Part shown: one piece after another, positions 13,001 through 25,333 of the stretch | Layout of the letters: each line of letters begins with the position of its first letter | Numbering within the stretch: the first letter of the stretch is position 1 | Origin: Tetrahymena elliotti 4EA | Lineage: Eukaryota; Ciliophora; Oligohymenophorea; Hymenostomatida; Tetrahymenidae | Assembly: GCA_000231825.2 (NCBI GenBank) | Contig: JH720340.1 | Location: 372,001-436,000, forward strand | Length of the DNA: 64,000 bases | Reading direction: 5' to 3' | Made by a program: the position numbers and the translations under genes | The notes under the pieces: model-generated | The model's input: only the letters and a program-made list of their open reading frames with translations | Told to the model about the DNA's origin: nothing | Database searches by the model: none

Positions 13001-14844
13001 TTCTCAAGAGAAAAGCATTAGAAATGCTTACAAAAGAGACCCTTTGCTGGTGTTTAAATGAGCTTCATGTCTAAGCTGCAAGTTAATGGGACACTCAAAC
13101 TGTCAATGCAGATTTCATCATCATCTTCTTCATGAGAAGATTTTTTGTTTTAACGATTGAAATAGTCTTGGATTTATTGCTTGCATTCTTATGCAGGACG
13201 AGTAGAATCTCTTTTTATATTTGCAACTAACTACTCTACAGTGAGTTTACGAATAATAAAGACAGAAACACAATGGAGAGCATTATCAGCAATACGAAAT
13301 TATTATTTCTCAATTACATTACAATTAAATTCTGATATTAGAAGGTGATTAGTACCTTCTTTTAGATTCCTCACTCCTTTAAATGTTTGCTTTTCATCTT
13401 TACGCTTTTTAAGAGAACTATTATTTTGGAGAGGTTTCAGTTCTAATATTACTTCATTGTTCATTTTTAGATTTCCATAATCTGGCCAAGTAGTTTCATA
13501 TATATTTTTGGTTCCATCTATGCGAATACAACGAATTTCTACACAGAACTCACTGTGGTCACGTATTTTTGCAAATGTCTCACTAGATAGTTAAAAATCA
13601 AGCTATTTGCTGGGCATACCCATTACAACTTAGCAATCTATCAAAGTTTACTCAACATGATGGAGAGGATCATATTTTTTCAATATACATGAAGGGCATT
13701 CAAATTGGCTAATACTTTCTTCATCTTTAGGAGAAATTCTCATACAGCTAAGATGCAGTTTGTGTTCACATCCTTTATTCTTACATTGAATCAATTCTGA
13801 TTAATTGTTGCGTAAGCGTGGTACTTAAGCACATATACAGCTTTTAATAGCCTCAGTTTCAATACCTTTTGCTTAATTTGGAATTGCGCCATTTCTGCTA
13901 TGAGAATATAAATTTTATTAGTTATTATTCATTGGAATCTGTGTCTGTTGCAACAAATTGATTGCGCTACTATTATTGCTAGATTTAGACTTAGATTTTG
14001 ATTGGGATGTTGATTGCTTCTAACTTTAAGGAGTGATTTCAGATACTCCGAGTTTCGAATTCTTAGTTGATGATGTATTACTAGTAGTTGATTGAATTTG
14101 TTTGCTGTTACCGCCGCTAATTGCTAAACCAAATGTTTGATTAGGTTAAGATGTGTTGGAAAGATTGCTTGTGCTAGGTGCTTACTACTTTGATTTTTAA
14201 GCTGTTGGTTGATTTGTTTACCTCTGTTGGCTTTAAGCTTATAATTATTGTTATTGAGGTAGCTATGCTTATAAATATTATTACTAAATTTAAAATTGTT
14301 ATTATTATTATTAGTTTTGAAGTGGATAAGGCGCTTGGATTTGTTTTTGATTTTGAGCAATCTTTTATTATTATGCAGGCTAATTAGCAGCTTAAATTTG
14401 CATTAATTAGTCTTAATAGGTGGGATTTTCCAGTCCTTTGGTAAAGCCATTATAAGAATTTAAATAATTTAATCCTCTAGCAGCATCAAGCTATATCTAG
14501 TTTGTTTCTACAGCAGCTTGTTGCGGATTCATATATTGCTAGAAAGGAATAGAATATCCCACTGATGATTAAAGACCGAGTTAATTTATATAACTCTGAG
14601 GATTTGTAGCATAAGCTGCAGTATTAATTCCAGATATTTCATGAGGCTTATTATACATGTATGTTTGCTGTAGCTGAGGGACTCCTTAATTACTTTAAGG
14701 ATGCATAAATTAATTAGGCATTGAAAAGTATGAGTATGGATAAACTAAGCTCTCTGCAGTAGGGTTTTATGGATATAAGCTATTAAAAAAATTAGTATTA
14801 TATAGCAAAGGGGTTTGATTAGTAGGTATCTAATTCATTTGCAT
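10091..14844 (-). CDS. SIZ/PIAS-type SUMO E3 ligase (PHD, PINIT, SP-RING, SIMs)
   Basis: Predicted nuclear SUMO E3 ligase, about 1562 residues, stop TGA at 10091-10093. A 65-nt GT...AG intron at 10200-10264 is placed so the frame closes exactly. Domains in order: Q/N-rich N-terminus; PHD finger at about 336-386 (C336, C338, C354, C358, H360/H362, C365, C383, C386); PINIT domain about 409-547 (WPDYGNLKMN strand); SP-RING about 585-650 with C605, H607, C610, W628, C630, C633; SUMO-interaction motif ILVIDSDEDE at 785-794; a second one, PILIDSP, at 1039-1045. PHD-PINIT-SP-RING order is that of plant SIZ1; no SAP domain was recognised. The 900-residue tail is Gln/Asn/Ser-rich with acidic patches, much longer than in known relatives. 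An in-frame AG at 14881 suggests a small upstream exon, so the true start may differ. Confidence 0.88.
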
Positions 14845-15748
14845 TCCTAAGATGCTAGGGTTACTCGAGGAATTAACTTACTGAAAATATTTTATTTGTT
14901 AAGTGTCAAATCTAGTTTTAAATTAAACAAAGAAATATTTAGAAATGCATAAAAAAGGAAAGATAGATAGAAGTCAAATGAATCAATGAATGAATGAAAT
15001 ATTCTAAACTACTAACAAACAAATTAGAATTTATTTTGAAAAGGGTTTACTTGGCACAAAAGAAATTTATATTCCAATGTTGAAATTGAATTTTTAGAAT
15101 GCCAAACAAACAAACAAAGTATTTATTTGGCTCATGAAATTTATTTTACAAAAGAAAATACAGGGAGGGATAATAATTGGAAGGTATAGCTTGAAGATAA
15201 AAAAAATTTGCTTTTAAAAGACAAGGAAGCAAAGTGTAAATTAAATAAAGTGGGGAAAAAGTGAGAATAACAAAGATTATTCTATGAAAAGCCTTATTAG
15301 ATTTTAATTTATGATTAACTCAAAATAGTACAATTAATTAATTTTAGAAAGTTTTTTGTACTTAACAAATTTATTGAGCAAAAGAAAGATACTCCTTTGT
15401 TTTTATTTTTATTAATATCCTCAACAAATAAATTATTAGTTCCCTTTGATTTCTATTTGATTCTTATCTCTTTGAAATATATTTAATTTTGCGCCTGCTT
15501 CATTATGAATTTATTTTTTAAAAGCTTAAAAAATTTCATTTTTAACTTCATTTCTTGAAACAGTTGTGAGTTATTTGTTTTTTTATCAAATTTGAACAAT
15601 AAAGAGTAAAAACACTCGTATTTTTATTGAAATTCATTTATTAATTAGTAGCTTAATTATTTATAAATAGATTTTTAAAGAAATTAATAAACATTTTATT
15701 ACGATGGATTTTGAAAGTAAGCAGAATTATACATACTTAAATCACTCT
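14845..15748. other. Probable upstream region of the SUMO ligase gene
   Basis: About 0.9 kb. On the minus strand a possible first exon beginning at an ATG near 15134 with a GTAAAC donor near 15050 could be spliced to the ligase gene, but this is not certain. Nothing else is recognised. Confidence 0.4.
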
Positions 15749-16076
15749 TCATTTTTTACTCTGATTAAAGTTTTATTATCTAATCGAAATAATACTGATA
15801 TATTGCTTATACCTTCATTTGTACACTTTTAGTAAAAAATTCACTGATTGTTTTTGCTGATATATATTCTGAATGTGCTGATTAGAACTCTACTAATTCC
15901 TTGGCAAGCTCCTGTTCTTCTTATGCCTAGTTATTACTATTTTTTCTTTTTTTTTTTAAATCTGCCCATATTTATGCTTTTTCTGATTTTTCAAGCTTAA
16001 CTTAAGCTATTCCTTATCTCATTAATTGCTAATAAATATTTTCTGACTCCAATTTTTATAAACTCTAGTCCATCAT
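15749..16076 (-). CDS. Small coiled-coil protein, unknown function
   Basis: ATG ATG at 16076-16071 opens a frame of 88 codons, followed by a 52-nt intron (15761-15812, GTATAAG...TAATCAG) and three codons before TGA 15749; total 91 residues. The protein is hydrophilic and helical, with heptad-like spacing (KLESENIYQQLM, AQVQLEKSEKAQIW, EEQELAKELVEF) and a lysine run in the middle. No signal peptide or membrane segment. Its size and composition resemble small ciliate cytoskeletal or ciliary proteins, but no family is recognised. Without the intron the frame stays open into low-complexity DNA, which is why the spliced end is preferred. Confidence 0.5.
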
Positions 16077-18058
16077 TTTTTTAATCTTGTCCTTCTTTAT
16101 AATGTTAAAAAAAGAAAAATTGTTAGCTAATTCTTTTTATTTTTTGTATCTTAAATATTTCCATTTATTTCTAATTCAGTTAAAAATGGCATTTGTGTGC
16201 AAATCAACAAATATTAGATTCTTTTTGCATTTTTTAAATTAATCAGCTTATAAAAATATGTTATTTTTACTATTTCGCTATTTTAAAAAATAATAATGCT
16301 TAGGATAGAATGTAAAAGATTTTGATATTAAGCTAATTGCCTCTGATTATATTAAAAAACATACTTGATAATCTTAAATGACTTTCATTTCAACAAATAT
16401 TTAAAGTAATTAGTGTTTGCTAATAAAAACAAAAGAACCTCTTTAAAAGATTGTCTTGAATAAATTAAATTTATATGATTTACTTTGCAATGATTATTCT
16501 GTAAATGCTTCAAAAAGGGTTTTATTTTCTTGATAAATTTCTGCTTAGATACCTGCTCCTATTGTATATTTAAAATAACTTACTTTACTTAATATTTACT
16601 GGCTAAGATACTTCTAAAAAACTCCTTAAAATTGAAGAAACAAATTAAAATCTAAATAAATAAAAACTATGTAAGAAAATAAAGTTTATTGCAAAATTAT
16701 TTAGCAAAGTTTTAGTATTAATGTAGATTTCTAAATCAACTAATATAACTTTTATTTTTCTTTTAGTATACATTTTAATGCTAATTATATAAATCAGATC
16801 AATGTTGACTTTAAATTTTAAATTATAAAAATAAGGAAGTTAGTTCTGGTAGAGGACTGTGGCATATTTCGATATATTCCTAACATATTTGAAGAATATT
16901 CAGATTTAAAAATTTTTGAATATTCTTAGTTATTTTGAGTGTTTGAATATCATTTTAATTTGCATGCATTTATCACTATTTTTAGAATGAGCTACTTTTT
17001 GGTTGAATTTCAACTAAGAAATTGAACTAATAAGAAGAATATCTTATAATTTTATTAGATTAGAATATATTACCAAAGTAGAAGTCTATAATTAAAAGTT
17101 ATCATAGACCTTAATATTACAAAAATTTTTAATATTATTGAGTTGGCTGTCTTAATAATGTTTTAGAGTGCTAAAAAAAATAATTAAACTTGTTTAAAAA
17201 ATAATTAGATTAGAAAATCTCCCCATAAATGAAATAGAAAATAAAAAATTTTTATCAATTAAAATGTTTGCATTCCCTTTTTGATTTTCTTTGGATAATT
17301 GATAATTTAAAAACAATTAATTAATTAATATCTAATTTAAAAAGCAACTAATATATTAATTAATTAATATCAATTCCAAATATTGGAAATAAATCTATTA
17401 ATTGAATATTTAAACTATTAACAATTATTGGATATACCACGTAATTTCTTTAATTTATGCTCTCTACTCTAAAAATTCAAAAAATTTAATAACCAAATAA
17501 ATATGCTCTGTCTTCTTCTTTCCTACTTCCATATTTCTTAAATGCTAAGCTATATAAAATTATTTTTTTCTTGCTTGTCTTGGGTTTGATTTACTTTCAC
17601 TTTAGTAAATAAAATGTAAATATTTTTATTTACCAACCTTAAATATTTGTGTCTAAATGATTGAATCTATCTATCTATTTTTTGATGTATGTGTACTTCT
17701 CTCTTCTTTTACTTTTTAACCTTTTTCTCTTACGCTGCGCAAAAAAAAAAAAAAAAGAAATTATTACTTAACCAATTCTCATATTTTTCTTTTTAAATGC
17801 AAGTTATTTTATGAAATCGATGACGTAACCTTTTAATCGGATGGACCTGCTTCAATCTTGTCAAATTAAATCATTACCACTCCTTTCTTTTCATTTGAAA
17901 TATTATTAGCTTCCTATTTTATTAAAAAATCCTACCCCAAAATGTATTAAAAATTTATAAGAAATAATCAGCAGGCTGATAAGTAAGCATAAATTTTAAA
18001 AGTAGTCTCTTTTTTAGGAGATTTTTTGGACTGTCTTAGATCAAACACTGAGTTTAAA
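16077..18058. other. Mostly noncoding, with one ambiguous minus-strand frame
   Basis: A minus-strand TGA-free frame runs from about 16660 to TGA 16176 (about 150 codons) and is partly protein-like (IQAEIYQENKTLFEAFTEQS). It has no start codon near its beginning and an overlapping frame is equally open, so it is not called as a gene. A 16-base A run lies near 17741. The rest is A/T-rich. Confidence 0.4.
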
Positions 18059-18490
18059 ATGAAAGATAGCTATGTCTACATAATTTGTAGCTAATATTTG
18101 ACCACAATTTATATTTTTACAGGATTAGATTTTACCAGAAGGAGCTTTACTGGTTAATTTATTTGTAACGTTGTTAGCTCGAATGTAAGGGTAGTGATCA
18201 ATTATTTATATAATACGTCACTAAGATAAGAGAGCACTATATTATAGAGTTTATTGTATTAGACTATATATAGCCTGATTTTTAAATCTATTTAGTTATA
18301 ATCAAAATGTTTCAAATCATTCAAAACGAGTTTATAACAGATTTTATAAAAGGTAATTTTTTCGAACAATTCATTGACAAAAAGATTAAACAATTCAAGT
18401 CTAATTAAAGATAAATAAATTAGGCAAATTTTAAGTAAATTAGCACTCCTTTTACAAGCGAATTTTGAAGCAATAAATAAATAAATTTGA
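18059..18490 (+). CDS. Possible small protein, unknown function
   Basis: ATG 18059 to TGA 18488 gives 143 residues with the ciliate code. The C-terminal third is protein-like (LIKDKQIRQILSKLALLLQA). Local G+C is higher than in the flanks. A second frame starting at ATG 18307 and ending at TGA 18466 (53 residues, MFQIIQNEFITDFIKGNF) overlaps it and is equally plausible, so only one or neither is real. No domain is recognised. Confidence 0.3.
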
Positions 18491-21337
18491 ATATTTAAAG
18501 CACTTTCATAAAAAAATTTTTGTTTTAAAAGGTGAATCGTTCCAAACTTCTATTAATTTCTCCCTCCTAATAAAAAAATTCAAAACATAATTTGATTTAG
18601 AAGCATACAGTCTTTGAAAGATTAAATTTATATGTTTGGTAGACATTTCAGCTATTAACTGGTTTACTTTACTATTTTTAAAATATGCATCTGAAAAAAC
18701 TAAGAACTTATACAGATAAAATAACTGAAAGCATTATTTTAAAACAAATAAAATTTATAAAAATCATAACTGCTTTGTTGAAATTATATTCATTCAAGTA
18801 TTGCACAACACTGCAAATACAAAGTATTAATAATGTTCTATATTAAATGAAAAAATATGCCTTGTTAGCCTAATAATATTTTGCTGTAAAGCTTTAGAAA
18901 AAATCCCCCGCACTTAACACAATCATGAAACAGACTACTTAGTTGATAATTAATAAAATTTAAATTTTATTTCTTCTGCTTAAGAAAATTAATTGCTAAG
19001 TGTGAGTGAGAGCTTGTTTCTTTGTATGTATGTATGTATTTTTAGTTGCTTTTTCAAAATAATTATCTGAATATAGAGATAGCTTACTAATTACAGATTA
19101 TAGTCATAATCTAATTGTTAATTTTTAATAAATTAATTTAATTTTCAATATTTTAATTCTTCCACTATTCGTACTTCTATTTCCAGACTTATTAAAACTC
19201 ACCCTCTCTCTATCACTAATTAAATTTCTTTTATCTTCCTAATCACTTCATATTTAAAACATAAAAATTTTGAAATACTCTCATTACCACACAATCCTTC
19301 ATCCGTAATAATTTGCAAATTTTTATAGAAATAAAGACTATTATTCATATTTAAATTCCACTTGAAATTCATTTTGATATAAAATTAAATAAGAGCTAAA
19401 AATACCCTAGCATAACCTTAAAATAAATTATATTTTATATCCCATCTCACCTACTTAAAATCCATAATTCAGTCAAATAACTTATCAGTTAGTTTTCAAT
19501 TTAAAGCCTACTTTTTGATCCCTAAATAATACTAAATTGATATATAAATTCTTTCAACTAAAAGAATTAAAAGGAATATGTAAAGCCTAATCCTTTCTGA
19601 AATATACTAATAAGAGAAATTTAACATTATTTTAACTATTTAGTAATCGCCTAAATAAATAAACCCAACAAAGAAATTATATAGAAAGACTTTGACTGTA
19701 ATAGAAAGGGACGCTCATTTTTTTAATGCATAAATTTTTTATTAAATTTTATAAATTACAATATACTCGTTACTTTTTACTTTTTTAATTTTCCAAACAA
19801 ATGAAATTGATAAAATCCAATGTTCTGTTCAAAAGTTTATTTCCTTATTCTTTTTGTTTATTTCATATGCATTATACTATTAAATCACAATCGATCAGAC
19901 AAAATCATATTTTCATTTAAAAAATATTTATTTAAATGACTTCCACATTTTCTAATCATAAATTAAAAGTGATCGATTTCAAGAATTAATATTAATAAAT
20001 TTTAATCCTAAAGAGCATTTTATCTTTACTTTGACATCTCATCAAACAAATTATATTTTTCTTGTCTTAATACTCTATCATACTAATAAAAGATAATTAT
20101 TTTCCTTATTGAGAAATTATAAAAATTTTTTCTTAGAAATTTAATTTTGTAATCCATAATATTCTATTTTAATAAATACTTTAAACCATTTTTCTGAATT
20201 TATTAAAAAATTTAATATATTTTAAAGAATGTAAATAATCTTTTTTTGCATTATTTTTGAATTAAATTTATATATTATTCTTAACAACAATTCTATTTTT
20301 GAATTAAATAAATATACATCAAATATTTTTTCTATGTTTTTGTTAAAACAAAGTTCTAAATAAAATATTCAAAAAAAATTCCATTGAAAAAAACTAAAAA
20401 TCTTCTAAAATAAATTAAAATAATCAATCTGAAGAAAGCATTCATTTAAATATTCTCTCTTTTTTCTTTACTTTAATTGAATATTATTCTTTTAATTCAT
20501 CTCCACAAACCTCTTTATTATTCAACATAAAAATAAATTATAATTATCATATTATCTCAATACATTATTTAATAATTTAAATAATAAGCATAAATAGTAC
20601 ACAATAAAAGTATCTCAATTTTTATATGATAATTTTTTTTTTTTTATTTTTTTCATAAGTTTTTAATTGAATTTTTTTAATCCAAAAAATTATTTTTATC
20701 AAATAAATTTGAACATTTTAAATGATGTTTAAAATAGATAAAGTAATAATTTTTCAAATTAAAATACTTACTTAATTTAATAGGAAATAACTCTTAAAAT
20801 TGTATTTTTTATATGATAAATTGAAATGGTCTTTTCAAAATATTAGATTTAATTCTTAATATATTTTTTCTAATAATATAATGAAACAAGCATAATTAAA
20901 TATGTTCAATAATGTTGAAAATAAAATAATCAATTTTAAAATTAAAATATTAGTTTATTTAATATGAAATAAACCTTTAAAGTTATCTTAATTTATTGTG
21001 AAATTGAAATTATTTTTTTATTTATCATTCAAATTTAGATTTTTTACTTTGAATAAATTTTTTATCAGAATTAAAGAAACACCAAATTTAGTATTATTTT
21101 CACTTACAAAGAATATAATGATCATCAACCTTAACAACTATTTCTGATTGATTAAAAATTTAATAATTTTTCAGAATATTTTTAAAATAATTAAATACAA
21201 TAAATTTAAAAAGATCTACTGATTTTCTGATTCAAATATACATATTTTTGTTATTTTTTATAAAGATATATTCAAAAACTAAATTAATCAAAAAATTAAA
21301 ATTTCTTCACATTTGACTACTTATCAAATCATATTTT
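18491..21337. other. Extremely A+T-rich intergenic DNA
   Basis: About 2.8 kb dominated by poly-A/T runs and tatt/aaat words, among the lowest-G+C stretches in the window. A short atgt/tgta microsatellite lies near 19025. No gene, RNA or structured repeat is seen. Confidence 0.6.
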
Positions 21338-23206
21338 ATGAGTGAATCAACAGCAAAATAGGTAAACTAATCTCAAAAAGAGGAAGAAGTATAGCCTCAA
21401 CCTAATTAGCCTTCTGAACCAAAGAATGAGTACTGATTTAATAAATATTTATAAATAATAAATTTAAGTTTAAAAAACATTTTTAGGATTGGAGAAAAAT
21501 AGGCTTAGGAAGAGGAAGAGAAAAAAGAAAGTACTAGCTAATAGCAAAGCTAGGATTAATAATAATAGGCTTAAAATTAGCAAGTATCAAATATCGCTAC
21601 AGGTTAATAATAAGCAAATTCCTAGTCCAGTCCAATCAAGGAGTTTGACCCAGAAGAATTTAAATAGCAGGAGTAATTAGATGGTTAAAGTAATCCTAAA
21701 GAAATTACGATTCCCAGCGAATAAAGTTCAACTAATTAGGTTTATGAAGAAACATAATCAGGTAGCTATGTCTTTAAAGGTCATGAAAATTCAAGCTAAA
21801 ATTATCAACAATATTAGTAAGATTAAGGTAGATACAAGGAACAGTGGAGTGAGATATATGAACATGAAATGATAGCACATTCATCTATGGATAGAAAAAG
21901 ATAAAATTTAGAAATGCTCCGTGAATGGGATAGAAAAAGAGCTTACTTTTTGAACATTCACCGCTCATTGATAGAAAATGTCATAACTTAAGTTGATATT
22001 AAAATGCAAGCATCAAATTAATTCATGCAATTCATTATTCACTACTTCTAGAATAAGGCTAAATAAGAATTACAATATGCCCGTCAACCAATTCCTAAGC
22101 CTGAAGCTGCTTTGATGAACAATGAATTAGCTAAGAATATTTATGGTCACTTAAAGAAAGGATTCTAACTATTAGATGATGCTAATTTTGAGCATGCTAA
22201 GAAAGTATCTTAATTTGCTTACACAATCGAACATGATATCCTATAAGAACTTCTTATGGTTGATTACAATTAATCAATTGCAAGTCTTAGTGCTCTTGTT
22301 AATGAAATAAATATTCTTAAACGTTAAATGTCTTCTTTGAATGAATTAACTTCTAGAAAAAGTGGAAAAGTAGCTCATGTTTATAATATGTCAACCCCTA
22401 AGACTGGCTATAAAAAAATAACTACTAAGCCTAAAGATCTTTACAGAACTCAGCTTAACTTTTTGAGAAATGCAGAAAATTAAACAGAAACTTAAAGAAA
22501 GCTTGCTCGTGCGGTTTTATAATTCTGGGAAAACTCAAAAGAAATAGAGAAAAATAGGGGAAAATCAATTGCAAAAGCTCTCAAAATGTTCTAAGAATAA
22601 TTTGTTCTATGCTATGGAGAAAATGCTTAAATTAAAGAGTCAGTTGAATTTTTGTCAAACGGATTTAGTGAAGAAAATATCGAAGAATAGTTTTCAGTAT
22701 AAAATATCTTTAATGAGTAAGATCTGGAATTTTTAATAGAATAGCTTGTTAAAAAAGAAGACAATCCTTAAGTAGAATCAGCTGAAAAACCAAAGCTCAC
22801 CTACAGTGAAATTATTCCTTTCTTCGAAAATTTTGTTGTTGAAAAATTTGATAATCGTATGCTCATTTTAAAAGACCTAAAGACCTAAAGATTGCAAGGA
22901 GGCACATAAAATTAACAATATAGAGACTCACATTTGGTAATTACAGCAGATAATTACATCCACTGCTTTGATAATACTGAAATTACCTCATAGAAGCTAG
23001 CAAACTATTTTTAAAAACCTAACTTCACTCTTTCTCTCAATAAATGCTTACTCAGAAGAGTGAGCACATAAAACTTCCTAGTCGAACTATCTATTCAACA
23101 AAGTGGTTTCTTAAACTATCTTTAAGGTTCTGAAAAATATTTCTTTAACTTTAGAAATAGTGATGAAATTGAAGAAATGGCTTAATTTATAAACTCATTA
23201 AATTGA
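21338..23206 (+). CDS. Helical protein with C-terminal PH-like domain
   Basis: Exons 21338-21429 and 21487-23206 (57-nt intron GTACTG...TTTTTAG) encode 603 residues ending at TGA 23204. Residues about 1-150 are Gln/Ser-rich and disordered-looking. About 160-400 are predicted long amphipathic helices with many Lys/Glu, in the position and style of a BAR/F-BAR membrane-bending module. The last ~130 residues resemble a PH domain: LVITADNYIHCFD near residue 513, a strand pair with NKCLLRRV, and a C-terminal helix EIEEMAQFINSL. BAR-PH proteins act at membranes in endocytosis or with small GTPases; this role is inference from fold resemblance only. No transmembrane segment or signal peptide. The intron is supported because the unspliced frame meets TGA at once. 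Confidence 0.75.
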
Positions 23207-24072
23207 TATCATCAAAACTTAATATTAATTTATCTTGAAAATATTATCATTTTGCTCTTAATATACTCACTTAGCAATTTCCATCTTTCTAATTATTATT
23301 AAATTTATTTTGTTTCATCTTAATATTCTTTAAATTTAAAATAAAATCTTTATTAAATTAAATTAAGTTCCAAATTAATTCTTTTATTTTTGTTAGTTTT
23401 AACTAGATATTGTTGTTAAATCAAGTATTATCTTCACTTTCTATATTATAAAATGTTTTTATTTTAATTTTTTAAAACTTAATTTTTAAAAAGGAATTTA
23501 TTAAAAATTCTAAAAATTTTATTTTTTTAATATTTGCTAAATGGCAATACTCACAAAAAAAATTGTTGATAAATAAATATTATTTCACAAAAATTTATTA
23601 TATATATCAATCAAATACTATGGAAAAAAAAAATAATTAATAAATAATTGTATTATTTAATTAAAATATTTATTTGTTTTTCACAATCATTATATGAATA
23701 TATATATTCCATAAATTGTTATTTTATTTTAAAAGGTGCCTACTTTTATTACCATTAGTAAACTCAATATTTTGAAATTTGTGGTTATTTAGTTTATATT
23801 TATTTAAATATTAAAAATTTTGATGTATTGTGTACTAAAAGCTTAACATTACCTTTTTCTAATTTATTTTTCTTGTATTTTGACCAAAATTTGATAAAAT
23901 TCATGCAGAAAAAAAAATTAAGAAATTTATTTTATTTCACTCAGGCTGAAATTTCTCAGTGTTTACATTTATTATCTTGCTAATTTCAACCTTTTTTTTA
24001 ATTAGATTAAAAATGATCAGAATTATAAAAATTAGGGTATTTGATTAATAAATTTGGAAAAGAATTATTAAG
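23207..24072. other. Intergenic A+T-rich DNA
   Basis: About 0.9 kb of low-complexity sequence between two plus-strand genes, with no supported feature. Confidence 0.55.
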
Positions 24073-24642
24073 ATGAGAAATCTCGCTTTGTGGCGTTAGC
24101 TTTTCTTTACTATATTTTTTTTATAATATAGACTTTATGGCAGATATATATAATGTATCGAATATATGAAAAAACTTGGCATGATAAACCTACAAAAAAA
24201 TTTTTGGAAAGTAGTTTTGGTCTTTTTTTTTACTACATAAGTGCATTACTGATACCAATAATTGGGGTTGACTATGAATCAAACTACTTACAAAATTACT
24301 TCACTATATTAAGCATAGATCCAAAAATTCATTATATCTTTTGCATAATTTTTTTTGTGACTTCAATAATTATTGCAGTGTTCTGTAGTTAGCAAGGCTG
24401 CAATCTATTTTATTTTATCTTTTCAATAATCATTCTAATACTTAAATGTATTGATGAGTAGTTATCTGGGGGTTTTATTCTTTATTATGTTGATGATATT
24501 TTATCCTACTTACTTTTTAATAGCAAATGGTCAGGTTTCATTTACATTTTATACCTTTATCAACGTTATTTTAACTGTAATAGAAGAGTATGCAGATATT
24601 AAATAAGAACGATACTCAGTAAATTAATCATCAGAGCCATGA
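24073..24642 (+). CDS. Small membrane protein, gene model uncertain
   Basis: One consistent model has exons 24073-24210 and 24379-24642 (168-nt intron GTAGTT...TTGCAG), coding 133 residues from MRNLALWRQLFF to TGA 24640. It has a hydrophobic N-terminal segment, a strong transmembrane helix (LGVLFFIMLMIFYPTYFLIA) and a polar tail ending EEYADIKQERYSVNQSSEP. However, the presumed intron contains a second frame from ATG 24153 with two hydrophobic segments (YYISALLIPIIGV and IFCIIFFVTSIIIAV) that is also protein-like. The real mRNA may splice differently and give a protein with three or four membrane helices. No family is recognised. Confidence 0.5.
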
Positions 24643-25333
24643 AAATGTTAACATATTCAATGCTTTTGAGAATTTATAATAATTTTTTATAAGTTTTAGT
24701 ATTTAATCTATGAGTTATTTGTTAAAAATATGGAGTGTTCATCTATAATTTGTATTTATTTTGCTAAAACAATAATTTTAAATATTTTTTTGTTTTACTC
24801 TTCAAAATTCAAATAAAAATTTTTTTAGAATTAATAAATTTTTTTTTTTTATAAATAGACTTTAAAAAATAAAGCATCTAAAATATTTAAATTTTAAATG
24901 AGAATGAGAAAACTGCTAAAAATAGAAACTTAAGTTACATAAAAAATTTTTAAAACAGATAAATGAATTTTTCCTTCAAAAATATTAAGTTTCGGATGAT
25001 TTGATTATTCATAAAATATTTTCAAAAAATGGTTTATATTGTAATATACAATTTAGAAAATCTAAAAATAGGTAACATAACAACAAAATGATACTTTAGT
25101 CATGTAAGTAGATATTTTTTATATTAAATAAGAATAGAAAATTTTATCTATTACAAATAAGGAAGGATAGATCATTTTAAGATAAAAGCAATAACTTATC
25201 TGATTATTATCAATATTAAATTGTAGAAATTAAAATCATAGATAAAAGTACTCAAAAATTTTATTAAATCTACTTAAATAAACATTAGATATATCTCTAT
25301 ATATTTTTAATTTAAAAATAAGCAATTAAATAA
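24643..25333. other. Intergenic A+T-rich DNA
   Basis: About 0.7 kb; presumably the 3' UTR of the membrane-protein gene and the 5' leader of the EF-hand gene. No separate feature is seen. Confidence 0.55.

Noticed and set aside
11178..14387. Plus- and minus-strand short frames inside the SUMO ligase locus
   Set aside because: They lie within the long minus-strand coding frame supported by PHD, PINIT and SP-RING motifs.
16176..16660. Minus-strand TGA-free frame of about 150 codons
   Set aside because: No start codon, an equally open overlapping frame, and very A/T-rich upstream half. It could be an exon but is not supported.
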